The notes: a model not told the origin generated them from the sequence alone. A DNA stretch of 5,790 nt from Gammaproteobacteria bacterium (GCA_013153955.1 JAADDM010000003.1:1-5790); one strand, 5' to 3'. Shown: positions 1 through 5,752, counted from the stretch's first letter. Numbers and translations are program-made.

Positions 1-540
1 GTAGGTATCAGTTTAGGTCTACTATTATTCGGCCCTAAATTAATCAAAACGGTTGGATCAGAAATTACCGAATTAGATCAAATGCGTGCTTTCGCTGTTG
101 CCATGGCTGCTGCCGTGGTGGTCATCATCGCGTCACAGCTTGGTCTACCCGTCAGTTCAACGCATATTGCCGTTGGGGGAATATTTGGAGTTGGTTTCTT
201 ACGTGAGTATCTAAAGCGTAGCTACGCTAAAGCGATTCAAGAAATTAAAGACCATCACCAAGGCGAAGATGTTGAAGAGATTAATGCTTACATTCGTCGC
301 TTCGCAAATGCGCCTATTGATGAGAAAAAGTATATGCTTGCACAGCTTAAACAGAAGAAAGCGGAAGTTGAGTTAAGTAAAAAAGAGCGTAAGTCACTAA
401 ACAAGGTCTATCAAAAAGAGCTTGTTAAGCGTTCGGCATTCTTAAAAATTGTCGCAGCTTGGATTATCACTGTACCTGCTTCAGCGCTGATGGCAGCGAT
501 CATCTACTTCTCTATCAGAGGCATGATGCTACCTGGTTAA
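1..540 (+). CDS. PiT-family inorganic phosphate transporter, C-terminal part (5' truncated by window edge)
   Basis: The frame is open from base 1, so the first ATG at 82 is internal and the true start lies outside the window; 179 residues are visible. PiT carriers are inner-membrane proteins that import phosphate (often as a metal-phosphate complex) driven by a proton or sodium gradient. Seen here: a short hydrophobic stretch (visible residues 1-16), the GSEITELDQ segment (19-27), a long helix, and then the family hallmark GLPVSSTH (48-55) followed by a glycine-rich helix, which matches the second PiT repeat. Residues about 70-143 form a very charged, Lys/Glu-rich, probably cytoplasmic and partly coiled-coil loop. 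A last membrane helix (about 148-172) ends the protein. The gene converges on phoR and ends at a strong terminator. The family is clear; the exact paralogue (pitA-like or other) and the transported ion cannot be decided from this fragment. Confidence 0.9.
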   Translation, partial: VGISLGLLLFGPKLIKTVGSEITELDQMRAFAVAMAAAVVVIIASQLGLPVSSTHIAVGGIFGVGFLREYLKRSYAKAIQEIKDHHQGEDVEEINAYIRRFANAPIDEKKYMLAQLKQKKAEVELSKKERKSLNKVYQKELVKRSAFLKIVAAWIITVPASALMAAIIYFSIRGMMLPG

Positions 541-573
541 CGTGTTAACTTAACGTATTGAGAAAACCCAACT

Positions 574-614
574 AAAAGGGGCGGCCACTCAACTGAGTGA
601 CCGCCCCTTTTTTT
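574..614. terminator. Bidirectional rho-independent terminator between pit and phoR
   Basis: A GC-rich hairpin has arms at 574-590 and 595-611 (core GGGGCGG pairing with CCGCCCC), one C/A mismatch (585/600), a four-base AACT loop and an outer A4/T4 extension. Seven T residues (608-614) follow on the plus strand, making a textbook terminator for the phosphate transporter gene. On the minus strand the same hairpin is followed by TTTT and further T-rich sequence, so it can also end the phoB-phoR transcript, whose stop codon lies 24 bp away. The convergent gene arrangement supports a shared, two-way role. Confidence 0.93.
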
Positions 615-638
615 ATGAAAACAGAGGGGCATTAAGCC

Positions 639-1925
639 TTAGCCCTCTTCAAATCGACATGAAAAAGTAGACCCTTTACCGACTTGGCTCATCACCCGTA
701 GATGGGCATGATGTTTATCCAAAACATGCTTCACAATCGCCAAGCCAAGTCCTGTCCCACCCGTTTGGCGTGAACGCGCAGTATCCACACGATAAAATCG
801 TTCCGTTAAACGGCTTAGGTGCTCACTGGCGATACCTATGCCAGTATCCTCTACCTCAAACACTGCGCTCTGCTCTGTTGAGTACCAACGAACCGTAATA
901 TCCCCTCCTATTTCGGTGTAACGAATGGCATTGGAGATTAAATTAATGAACACACTTTTTAAAGGCTCTTCCACGCCTGAAACGACCAGTCCTGACTGTA
1001 TTTCAAAGGATAAATTGTATTGATCACCATAGAGGTGCTTGGTATCAATTTCAATACTGCTGAGCAACCTATCGACCTTTACCTCTTTAAAACGGTTCAC
1101 AAGGGTATCGGACTCAATTTTAGAAAGGGTTAACAGATCTTCGATAATGCTTTGCATTCTCTGTGACTGTTGAAACATCTGTTTCAAAGGGTTGTTCCAA
1201 GTGGCCGGCACTTTATCAGGCATATCAGTCATCATCTCAAGATAACCATTAATTACCGTTAACGGTGTTCGAAGTTCATGTGAGGCGTTTGCCACAAAAT
1301 CCTTACGAATCTTGCCCAAATTGTAAAGTTCATGCACGTCCTCTAACAACAACAGGCGATGGGTTTTGTGGTAACTCAACAGCTGACAACTGTAGGTACG
1401 TGACATACCCATAAATTCGGTCATAAAAATAGGCTGTTCATAAGCGGAAGATTTTAAGTAACGTACAAAGTCAGGGTGTCTAACGAGGGACTCTATTTTA
1501 TGGCCTACATCACTCTGTTTAAGCACTAATAAAGACTGGGCTGATTCATTAAACCACTCAATTTGATTATGCTCTGTCAACGATACAATCGCGATTGGCA
1601 GAGCCATTGAAGCGGCTCTAAACTGCTCTGATTTATAGTTTTGTAGGTCTGCACGCTTCTCAAGCGAGTGCTGTTTTTTAGAGACTAAGTAGGAGACCTC
1701 CCCCCAATACCCCGAGCTAGGAGGGAAAGCAGAACGGCTGCCCCCATGCATCCATTTTTCAAATTTATAGGCGCTCCAAAGCTGGCGTCCTATATAGAAG
1801 AATACATAAGCAACGAGCACCTCTACCCAAAGCTTAGAGACCCAAGCGACCACTAAAAACACCCAAAAAGAGGCTATTATCCAGGTCAACTCACGGCTCA
1901 CCCCATTTGAAATACGATTAAACAA
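639..1925 (-). CDS. phoR: Phosphate regulon sensor histidine kinase PhoR (TTG start)
   Basis: Inner-membrane sensor kinase that phosphorylates PhoB when phosphate is scarce. The 428 residues are close to the length of E. coli PhoR. Order of parts: two N-terminal membrane helices (about 13-30 and 32-50) with almost no periplasmic loop, a basic linker, a PAS-like domain (about 100-195), the HisKA dimerisation domain with the H-box around phospho-acceptor His216 (NASHELRTP), and the HATPase domain with N-box Asn332 (NLISNAIRYTE), G1 box DTGIGI (360-365), F-box Phe377 and G2 box GGTGLGL (389-395). All catalytic motifs are intact. The start is TTG: it is the first start-type codon after an in-frame TAA seven codons upstream, and it has an AGGA Shine-Dalgarno six bases before it. 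The gene lies 88 bp downstream of phoB and is probably cotranscribed with it. The lack of a periplasmic sensor domain fits the known PhoR design, in which phosphate status is read through the transporter and PhoU rather than by binding phosphate directly. Confidence 0.95.
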   Translation of the reverse strand: MFNRISNGVSRELTWIIASFWVFLVVAWVSKLWVEVLVAYVFFYIGRQLWSAYKFEKWMHGGSRSAFPPSSGYWGEVSYLVSKKQHSLEKRADLQNYKSEQFRAASMALPIAIVSLTEHNQIEWFNESAQSLLVLKQSDVGHKIESLVRHPDFVRYLKSSAYEQPIFMTEFMGMSRTYSCQLLSYHKTHRLLLLEDVHELYNLGKIRKDFVANASHELRTPLTVINGYLEMMTDMPDKVPATWNNPLKQMFQQSQRMQSIIEDLLTLSKIESDTLVNRFKEVKVDRLLSSIEIDTKHLYGDQYNLSFEIQSGLVVSGVEEPLKSVFINLISNAIRYTEIGGDITVRWYSTEQSAVFEVEDTGIGIASEHLSRLTERFYRVDTARSRQTGGTGLGLAIVKHVLDKHHAHLRVMSQVGKGSTFSCRFEEG

Positions 1926-1931
1926 AGCGAT

Positions 1932-1936
1932 TCCTA
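1932..1936 (-). promoter_or_regulatory. Shine-Dalgarno of phoR supporting the TTG start
   Basis: On the minus strand TAGGA sits six bases upstream of the TTG at 1925-1923. An ATG slightly further upstream is out of frame, and an in-frame TAA precedes the TTG, so this ribosome site fixes the start. The rest of the 88-bp phoB-phoR spacer is pyrimidine-rich and contains a weak hairpin (1954-1969, AAAAG/CTTTT arms) without a following T-run. I see no convincing separate promoter there. Confidence 0.7.
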
Positions 1937-2013
1937 TGCAACATTAAACAGATAAAAGCGAACACTTTTAAAAAGGGCGAAAAGGGTAAGGGTAAAGATA
2001 ACAGAGCCATCTA

Positions 2014-2703
2014 CTAAAGTGTACCAAACCGATAGCCCGCTCCGCGTACCGTTTGAATTACCTCTGCTTGATTGACGGGTTCGAGTATTTTACGCAATCG
2101 ACGAATATGTACATCAACCGTTCTATCCTCTACCACAACGCTCTCTCCCCAAACGCGGTCTAACAACTGTAAGCGACTATAGACTCGGTTTGGATTCGAC
2201 ATAAACAGCTTCATTAATTTAAACTCGGTGGGGCCTAACTTAACTTCTTCACCCGCAACGGTAAAGCGATAGCTTGCAAGATCTAATGTTAAATCCCCCT
2301 GTACCACTACCTCGGATGAGGACTCAGATTGGTTCCGTCTAAGCAGTGCTTTTACCCTCGCAACAAGCGCTTTAGGAGAGAACGGCTTAACCACATAGTC
2401 ATCCGCCCCCGCCTCAAAGCCTTGTACCTGATCATTCTCTTCGCCCCGTGCGGTAAGCATAATGATGGGCATCTTTGCAAAGCGCGCGTGGTTACGAATC
2501 CGCTCAGCAAGGCTAACCCCCGTCACACCCGGTAACATCCAGTCAAGCAGTAAACAGTCAGGAACAGATGTATTTAACATCTGCCAGGCCTGCTCTGCAT
2601 TGGCAGCCTCGATCACTTCAAAGCCCGCAGACGACAAAGTAAAATTCAGCATATCCCTAATTGCTGCTTCATCCTCTACGACTAGAATTGTGGTGACTGC
2701 CAT
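2014..2703 (-). CDS. phoB: Phosphate regulon response regulator PhoB (OmpR/PhoB family)
   Basis: Cytoplasmic transcription activator that, once phosphorylated by PhoR, binds Pho boxes and recruits RNA polymerase at phosphate-starvation genes. The 229 residues match the E. coli length. The N-terminal receiver domain (about 5-120) has the acidic pocket Glu10/Asp11, phospho-acceptor Asp54 (LLLDWMLPG), switch Thr84 and Lys106 (KPFSP), all intact. The C-terminal winged-helix domain (about 134-226) has the typical PTEFKLM, VWGE, RTVDVHIRRLRKIL and TVRGAGYRF segments. The ATG start has a GAGGAG Shine-Dalgarno seven bases upstream. That ribosome site overlaps the last codons of a phoU remnant, whose TAA stop is only four bases before the phoB ATG. 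The pattern is what an ancestral phoU-phoB-phoR operon would leave. Two tandem TAG stops end the gene. PhoB rather than a generic OmpR relative is supported by the neighbouring phoR and the high similarity of all motifs. Confidence 0.95.
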   Translation of the reverse strand: MAVTTILVVEDEAAIRDMLNFTLSSAGFEVIEAANAEQAWQMLNTSVPDCLLLDWMLPGVTGVSLAERIRNHARFAKMPIIMLTARGEENDQVQGFEAGADDYVVKPFSPKALVARVKALLRRNQSESSSEVVVQGDLTLDLASYRFTVAGEEVKLGPTEFKLMKLFMSNPNRVYSRLQLLDRVWGESVVVEDRTVDVHIRRLRKILEPVNQAEVIQTVRGAGYRFGTL

Positions 2704-2707
2704 TCTC

Positions 2708-2836
2708 TTACTCCTCTGCGACTTTCGTCAAAAACGCTGTTAAACGGGTTTCGTCCATATTGCGGACATCCTTGCCCTTAACTAAATATATGATACTTTC
2801 CATGATATTCAAAGTATGATCTGATAATCGTTCACA
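2708..2836 (-). pseudogene. phoU: phoU remnant: C-terminal end only, no start
   Basis: Translating the minus strand up to the TAA at 2710-2708 gives 42 residues that begin CERLSDHTLNIMES and continue with IYLVKGKDVRN. This matches the last helix of PhoU, whose conserved form is roughly ERIGDHxxNIxExxxYxVKGxDVRH. PhoU links the Pst transporter to PhoR and holds the kinase in its inhibited state when phosphate is plentiful; a full protein is about 220-240 residues, so more than 80% is missing. The frame remains open back to a TAA at 2893-2891 (another 18 codons) but those residues do not look like PhoU and offer no ATG start. Two normally conserved positions also differ (Ile-Gly replaced by Leu-Ser), consistent with decay. 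Position directly before phoB is where phoU sits in some gammaproteobacterial phoU-phoB-phoR arrangements. Recognition is by motif only, not by alignment; a sequencing or assembly error alone would not explain the loss of the whole 5' part. Confidence 0.72.
2785..2812 (-). promoter_or_regulatory. Candidate sigma-70 promoter for phoB-phoR inside the phoU remnant
   Basis: On the minus strand a TTGAAT hexamer (2812-2807) is followed after 16 bp by TATATT (2790-2785): four of six and five of six matches to the -35 and -10 consensus. Transcription would start near 2778, giving a leader of about 75 bases before the phoB ATG. It lies inside former phoU coding sequence, so it could be a chance AT-rich match. 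I do not see a clean pair of Pho-box repeats beside it. Confidence 0.35.
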
Positions 2837-2952
2837 CGTCCTCTGGGTAGGGAGACAATAATCGTCACCAGTGGCAGAGAGGCCTCCACATTAGGGCTTT
2901 GAAAGCCCACATCATAGATATGGAATTCTAAGTGCATAAATTTATTTTCTAA

Positions 2953-2969
2953 ATGTACAAAAGGTACAT
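2953..2969. repeat. Perfect 17-bp inverted repeat (6-bp arms, 5-bp spacer)
   Basis: ATGTAC and GTACAT flank the spacer AAAAG. The dyad has the size of a typical dimeric repressor operator, and it lies between the divergent phoB and glnA genes. No regulator can be named from it, and a 6-bp arm can arise by chance in AT-rich DNA. Confidence 0.4.
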
Positions 2970-3024
2970 CAAAATCAACCGAAAAGGCGGTAGCTAATTA
3001 AACCTCACCGGCTTAAAATGACGG

Positions 3025-3055
3025 CCCGCACCATTTACACACTTAGCACGCACCA
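3025..3055 (+). promoter_or_regulatory. Two direct repeats upstream of glnA, possible activator (NtrC-like) half-sites
   Basis: CCCGCACCA (3025-3033) and CACGCACCA (3047-3055) match at eight of nine positions and are 22 bp apart, about two helical turns. Each contains GCACCA, the left half of the enterobacterial NtrC site (GCACCA, spacer, TGGTGC), at about -158 and -136 from the predicted start, which is a normal distance for sigma-54 enhancers. The right half-sites are not visible, so assignment to NtrC is tentative. Confidence 0.3.
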
Positions 3056-3120
3056 AAAAACATCCATTAACCCACCCTTTTATATCTAACTTTATTTAAA
3101 TACTAAGCAAAAGCACCTAA

Positions 3121-3133
3121 AATCAACTGCTTA
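3121..3133 (+). promoter_or_regulatory. IHF-type binding site upstream of glnA
   Basis: AATCAACTGCTTA fits the IHF core consensus WATCAANNNNTTR at every defined position and is preceded by a long AT-rich tract, as high-affinity IHF sites often are. It lies between the proposed enhancer repeats and the sigma-54 promoter, the position where IHF bends DNA to bring the activator to the polymerase. Confidence 0.5.
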
Positions 3134-3158
3134 CAAATATTAAAAATTAAGTGGCTTT

Positions 3159-3175
3159 TTGGCATGTTTCAAGCT
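3159..3175 (+). promoter_or_regulatory. Sigma-54 (-24/-12) promoter of glnA
   Basis: TTGGCATGTTTCAAGCT carries the invariant GG (3161-3162) and GC (3173-3174) with exactly ten bases between them. The -24 block TTGGCATG fits YTGGCACG with one C-to-T change; the -12 block is AAGC instead of TTGC, a weaker match. Transcription would start near 3186, leaving a leader of about 40 bases before the glnA ATG. Sigma-54 control of glnA through NtrC is well established in many proteobacteria. I saw no equally good sigma-70 promoter here. Confidence 0.65.
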
Positions 3176-3225
3176 AATATCAACTCGATTTAATTTTTAC
3201 TTTAAGCCTTAAAAGGATAGAAAAG

Positions 3226-4632
3226 ATGTCTCAAGAGATTTTCGATTTAATTAAAGAAAACGACGTAACGTGGGCTGACCTACGTTTTACAGATACGCAC
3301 GGTAAAGAACAGCACGTATCTATCCCTGCATCAGCGATTGATGAAGATTTCTTCGTTGATGGTGAAACTTTTGATGGTTCTTCTATCGAAGGCTGGAAAG
3401 GGATTCATAACTCTGACATGATCCTTATGCCACAGACAGACGGTTTCGTATTAGACCCTTTCACTAACGATCCTACGATCATCATTCGCTGTATGGTTGT
3501 TGATCCTGCAAACATGGAGTCTTATGAAAAAGATCCTCGTGGAATTGCTAAGAAAGCAGAAGCTTATTTGAAGTCTACAGGCATCGCTGATGCTGCATTC
3601 TTTGGTCCTGAGCCTGAGTTCTTCGTATTTGACGACGTTCGTTGGGGCGCAGACATGTCTGGTTCTTTCGTTAAAATTGATGCTGATGAAGCGTCATGGA
3701 ACTCTGCTAAAACATTTGCAGAAGGTAACGTTGGTCACCGTCCAGGTGTTAAAGGCGGTTACTTCCCTGTTCCTCCAGTTGATCAGCTACATGAAGTACG
3801 TGCAGATATCTGTGCAATGTCAGAAGCGATGGGCCTTAAGCTAGAAGCGCATCACCACGAAGTTGCAACAGCTGGTCAGTGTGAGTTAGCGGTTGCAGGT
3901 AACACGTTAACGGCTAAGGCTGATGAAGTTCAGATTCTTAAGTATGCTGTACACAACACGGTTCACGCACTAGGTAAGACGGCAACGTTCATGCCTAAGC
4001 CAATCGTAGGTGACAACGGTAACGGAATGCACATCAACCAATCACTTTCTAAAGATGGTAAAAACATCTTCGCTGGTGATGTATACGCAGGTCTTTCTCA
4101 GGAAGCGATTTGGTATATCGGTGGTCTAATGAAGCATGCTCGTGCATTGAACGCATTCACTAACCCTGGAACAAACTCTTATAAGCGTCTGGTCCCTGGT
4201 TTTGAAGCGCCAATCTTACTTGCATACTCTGGCTCTAACCGTTCTGCATCTATCCGTATTCCGTATGCACCTTCTGAGCGTTCTCGTCGTGTTGAGCTTC
4301 GTTTCCCAGATCCAACAGCTAACCCATACCTAGCGTTCTCTGCTTCGTTAATGGCTGGTCTTGACGGTATCTTGAACAAGATTGATCCAGGCGCACCTTC
4401 AGAGAAAGATCTATATGACCTTACCCCTGAAGAAGAGTCAGAATACAACACAGTTTGTGCCTCTTTAGAAGAAGCACTAGACGCACTTGACCAAGATCGT
4501 GAGTTCTTGACAGTAGGTGGTGTATTCACTGATGAGATGATCAACTCTTATATCGACTTGAAGATGGAGCATGTTACTAAGCTACGTGCAACAACTCACC
4601 CGATTGAGTTTGAACTGTACTACTCTGCATAA
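3226..4632 (+). CDS. glnA: Type I glutamine synthetase (GSI-beta)
   Basis: Cytoplasmic dodecamer that makes glutamine from glutamate, ammonia and ATP, the main entry of ammonia into metabolism. The 468 residues match the usual GSI-beta length. The N-terminal beta-grasp domain (about 13-97) carries the active-site loop FDGSS with Asp50. The catalytic domain shows the metal ligands Glu129/Glu131 (GPEPEFF), Glu212, Glu220, His269 (NGMH) and Glu357, the substrate and phosphate arginines Arg321, Arg339, Arg344 and Arg359, and flap Glu327. All agree with the well-studied enterobacterial numbering. Tyr397 in KDLYDLTPEE is the adenylylation site, so activity is probably tuned by GlnE together with a PII protein encoded elsewhere. 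AAGGA eight bases before the ATG supports the start. Codon use (GGT, CGT, AAC) looks like that of a highly expressed gene. It is followed directly by a terminator, so ntrB-ntrC (glnL-glnG) are not downstream as they are in E. coli. Confidence 0.98.
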   Translation: MSQEIFDLIKENDVTWADLRFTDTHGKEQHVSIPASAIDEDFFVDGETFDGSSIEGWKGIHNSDMILMPQTDGFVLDPFTNDPTIIIRCMVVDPANMESYEKDPRGIAKKAEAYLKSTGIADAAFFGPEPEFFVFDDVRWGADMSGSFVKIDADEASWNSAKTFAEGNVGHRPGVKGGYFPVPPVDQLHEVRADICAMSEAMGLKLEAHHHEVATAGQCELAVAGNTLTAKADEVQILKYAVHNTVHALGKTATFMPKPIVGDNGNGMHINQSLSKDGKNIFAGDVYAGLSQEAIWYIGGLMKHARALNAFTNPGTNSYKRLVPGFEAPILLAYSGSNRSASIRIPYAPSERSRRVELRFPDPTANPYLAFSASLMAGLDGILNKIDPGAPSEKDLYDLTPEEESEYNTVCASLEEALDALDQDREFLTVGGVFTDEMINSYIDLKMEHVTKLRATTHPIEFELYYSA

Positions 4633-4662
4633 TGCGTTAAGCATTTCAGACTAGCATCAGCT

Positions 4663-4695
4663 ACAAAAAAGCCCGCTTTATGCGGGCTTTTTTGT
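4663..4695. terminator. Bidirectional rho-independent terminator between glnA and recR
   Basis: A perfect 14-bp stem (4663-4676 with 4682-4695) has the GC core GCCCGC/GCGGGC, a five-base TTTAT loop and A6/T6 flanks inside the stem. Because the A and T runs are symmetrical, it can stop glnA transcription from the left and ybaB-recR transcription from the right, although recR ends about 110 bp away. Between 4696 and 4804 I see only AT-rich sequence and a weak 5-bp hairpin (4742-4755). Confidence 0.93.
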
Positions 4696-4804
4696 GTCAT
4701 TATTTTTTTATAAAACCCATTAATTTAATCCAAATTACTTCACGCCATAGGGCGTTATAAAGGCCTATTATTTGAAAGGTCATTTATTACGTGCTTAGTA
4801 AAGA

Positions 4805-5404
4805 CTAAGACTCGAGTGTATTCCTCGCAAGAAAGGCTTGTGAAAGCGTACCACTGTCTAGATATTCAAGCTCACCGCCCATGGGAATCCCTTGTGCCAA
4901 GCGAGAGGCTTTAATACCGTGTTGCTTAGCCATCTGTAAAATATAGTGCGCTGTTGCCTCCCCTTCCACCGTTGGATTGGTCGCTAAAATCAGCTCTTCA
5001 ATCGGTTCAGATGCTAAACGTAGAGCGAGCTGATCTAACCCCAGAGCCTCGGGCCCCACCCCATCAATCGGCGATAGATGCCCCATCAACACAAAGTATT
5101 TACCTCGAAAGATACCTGACTGCTCAATCACAGAGACATCCGAAGGCGTTTCAACAATGCACAACTCCGTTTTCAGGCGGCGTTCTGAGACACAAATGCC
5201 ACACGTTGCCTCCTCTGTTAGGGTACGACACTGTGAACAGTGACCGACCTTTTCAATCGCTTCTGATAAAACAGAGGACAGCGTTGTGCCCCCCTTTTTA
5301 TTACGCTCTAAAATATGGTAAGCCATGCGTTGGGCAGATTTAGGCCCAACCCCTGGCAGTACTCTAAACGCTTCAATAAGAGATTGAATTAACGGACTCT
5401 TCAC
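4805..5404 (-). CDS. recR: Recombination mediator protein RecR (GTG start)
   Basis: Works with RecF and RecO to load RecA on SSB-coated single-stranded gaps in recombinational repair. The 199 residues match the family. In order: an N-terminal helix-hairpin-helix (LPGVGPKSAQRMAYHIL, 16-32), a four-cysteine zinc finger (Cys56, Cys59, Cys68, Cys71), a Toprim domain (about 79-174) with Glu85 and the TNPTVEGEATA segment (142-152), and the conserved C-terminal tail IPMGGELEYLD followed by TLSQAFLAR. All elements look intact. The start is GTG: an in-frame TGA lies directly before it, so no upstream start is possible, and GGGAG sits seven bases ahead. It begins 18 bp after the ybaB stop and is probably cotranscribed with it. 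Confidence 0.97.
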   Translation of the reverse strand: MKSPLIQSLIEAFRVLPGVGPKSAQRMAYHILERNKKGGTTLSSVLSEAIEKVGHCSQCRTLTEEATCGICVSERRLKTELCIVETPSDVSVIEQSGIFRGKYFVLMGHLSPIDGVGPEALGLDQLALRLASEPIEELILATNPTVEGEATAHYILQMAKQHGIKASRLAQGIPMGGELEYLDSGTLSQAFLARNTLES

Positions 5405-5422
5405 TCAGATACTCCCAACCGT

Positions 5423-5752
5423 TTAAAAAGGCATCTTCATGCCAGGAGGAAGATCCATTCCAGCCGTTAACCCACCCATTCGCTCAGCAGAAACTTCCTC
5501 TACGCGACGTGCGGCACTGTTTACGGCTGCAGCAAACAGATCTTCCAACATCTCTTTGTCATCCATTAAGCTGTCATCTATTTCAACCTTAACTAACTCA
5601 TGTTTACCCGTCATAGTGACTTTAACCATTCCGCCACCAGACTCACCTGAAACTTCCATCTTAGCCACTTCTTCTTGCGCAATCTGCATGTTCTTCTGCA
5701 TATCCTGCGCCTGCTTCATCAAGTTACCTAATCCGCCTTTTCCACCAAACAT
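5423..5752 (-). CDS. ybaB: YbaB/EbfC family nucleoid-associated DNA-binding protein
   Basis: Small dimeric DNA-binding protein that coats the nucleoid; its precise cellular role is not settled even in E. coli. The 109 residues match the family length. Seen: the N-terminal MFGGKGGLGNLMKQAQDMQ segment, a Met/Gln/Glu-rich helix (about 10-33), the GGGMVKVTMTGKHELVKVEID strand region (39-59), the LEDLFAAAVNSA helix (69-80) and the Met/Gly/Pro-rich tail GMDLPPGMKMPF (98-109). The ATG is preceded by AAAGGA with seven bases spacing. It lies just upstream of recR, the conserved order in which dnaX normally comes first; dnaX would be beyond the right end. The last 38 bases of the window are AT-rich leader or spacer and show no terminator. 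Confidence 0.96.
   Translation of the reverse strand: MFGGKGGLGNLMKQAQDMQKNMQIAQEEVAKMEVSGESGGGMVKVTMTGKHELVKVEIDDSLMDDKEMLEDLFAAAVNSAARRVEEVSAERMGGLTAGMDLPPGMKMPF

Larger units (their letters stand above)
2837..3225. other. AT-rich divergent intergenic region between the phoU remnant and glnA
   Basis: These 389 bp hold no recognisable complete gene. On the left, a minus-strand frame is open from 2998 to a TGA at 2811-2809; its only ATG (2937-2935) would give 42 residues starting MHLEFHIYDVG. The product is not recognised, no good Shine-Dalgarno precedes it, and it overlaps the start of the phoU remnant in another frame, so I do not call it a gene. The same stretch contains a perfect hairpin (2894-2908) and a perfect inverted repeat (2953-2969). 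From about 3020 onward the sequence appears to be glnA control DNA: direct repeats, an IHF-type site and a sigma-54 promoter, listed separately. Between 3056 and 3120 the DNA is strongly AT-rich with nothing else identifiable. Confidence 0.6.

Noticed and set aside
82..540. ATG at 82 as the start of a separate small membrane protein
   Set aside because: The same frame is open to base 1 and encodes the conserved PiT segment before this Met, so it is an internal methionine of a truncated gene.
2329..2743. Two plus-strand open frames opposite phoB
   Set aside because: Both are antisense to the intact phoB gene and look like random translation.
2793..2830. Repeated ATCAT motifs on the minus strand as a Pho box upstream of phoB
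   Set aside because: The repeats are 14 and 12 bp apart rather than the 11 bp of a Pho box and lack the CTGTCAT core; they lie in former phoU coding sequence.
4179..4544. Long minus-strand open frame of 121 codons inside glnA
   Set aside because: It is antisense to the highly conserved catalytic part of glutamine synthetase, has low-complexity Ser/Arg content and no family resemblance; it is a codon-bias shadow.
4632..4645. ATGC-GTTAA-GCAT inverted repeat right after glnA
   Set aside because: A four-base arm is too short to mean anything in AT-rich sequence.
4742..4755. ACGCC-ATAG-GGCGT hairpin downstream of recR as a terminator
   Set aside because: Only a 5-bp stem and no T-run on either strand; the strong hairpin at 4663-4695 is the better candidate.
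4954..5343. Plus-strand open frame of 129 codons opposite recR
   Set aside because: Fully antisense to an intact recR with all motifs in place, with no recognisable domain and no ribosome site.
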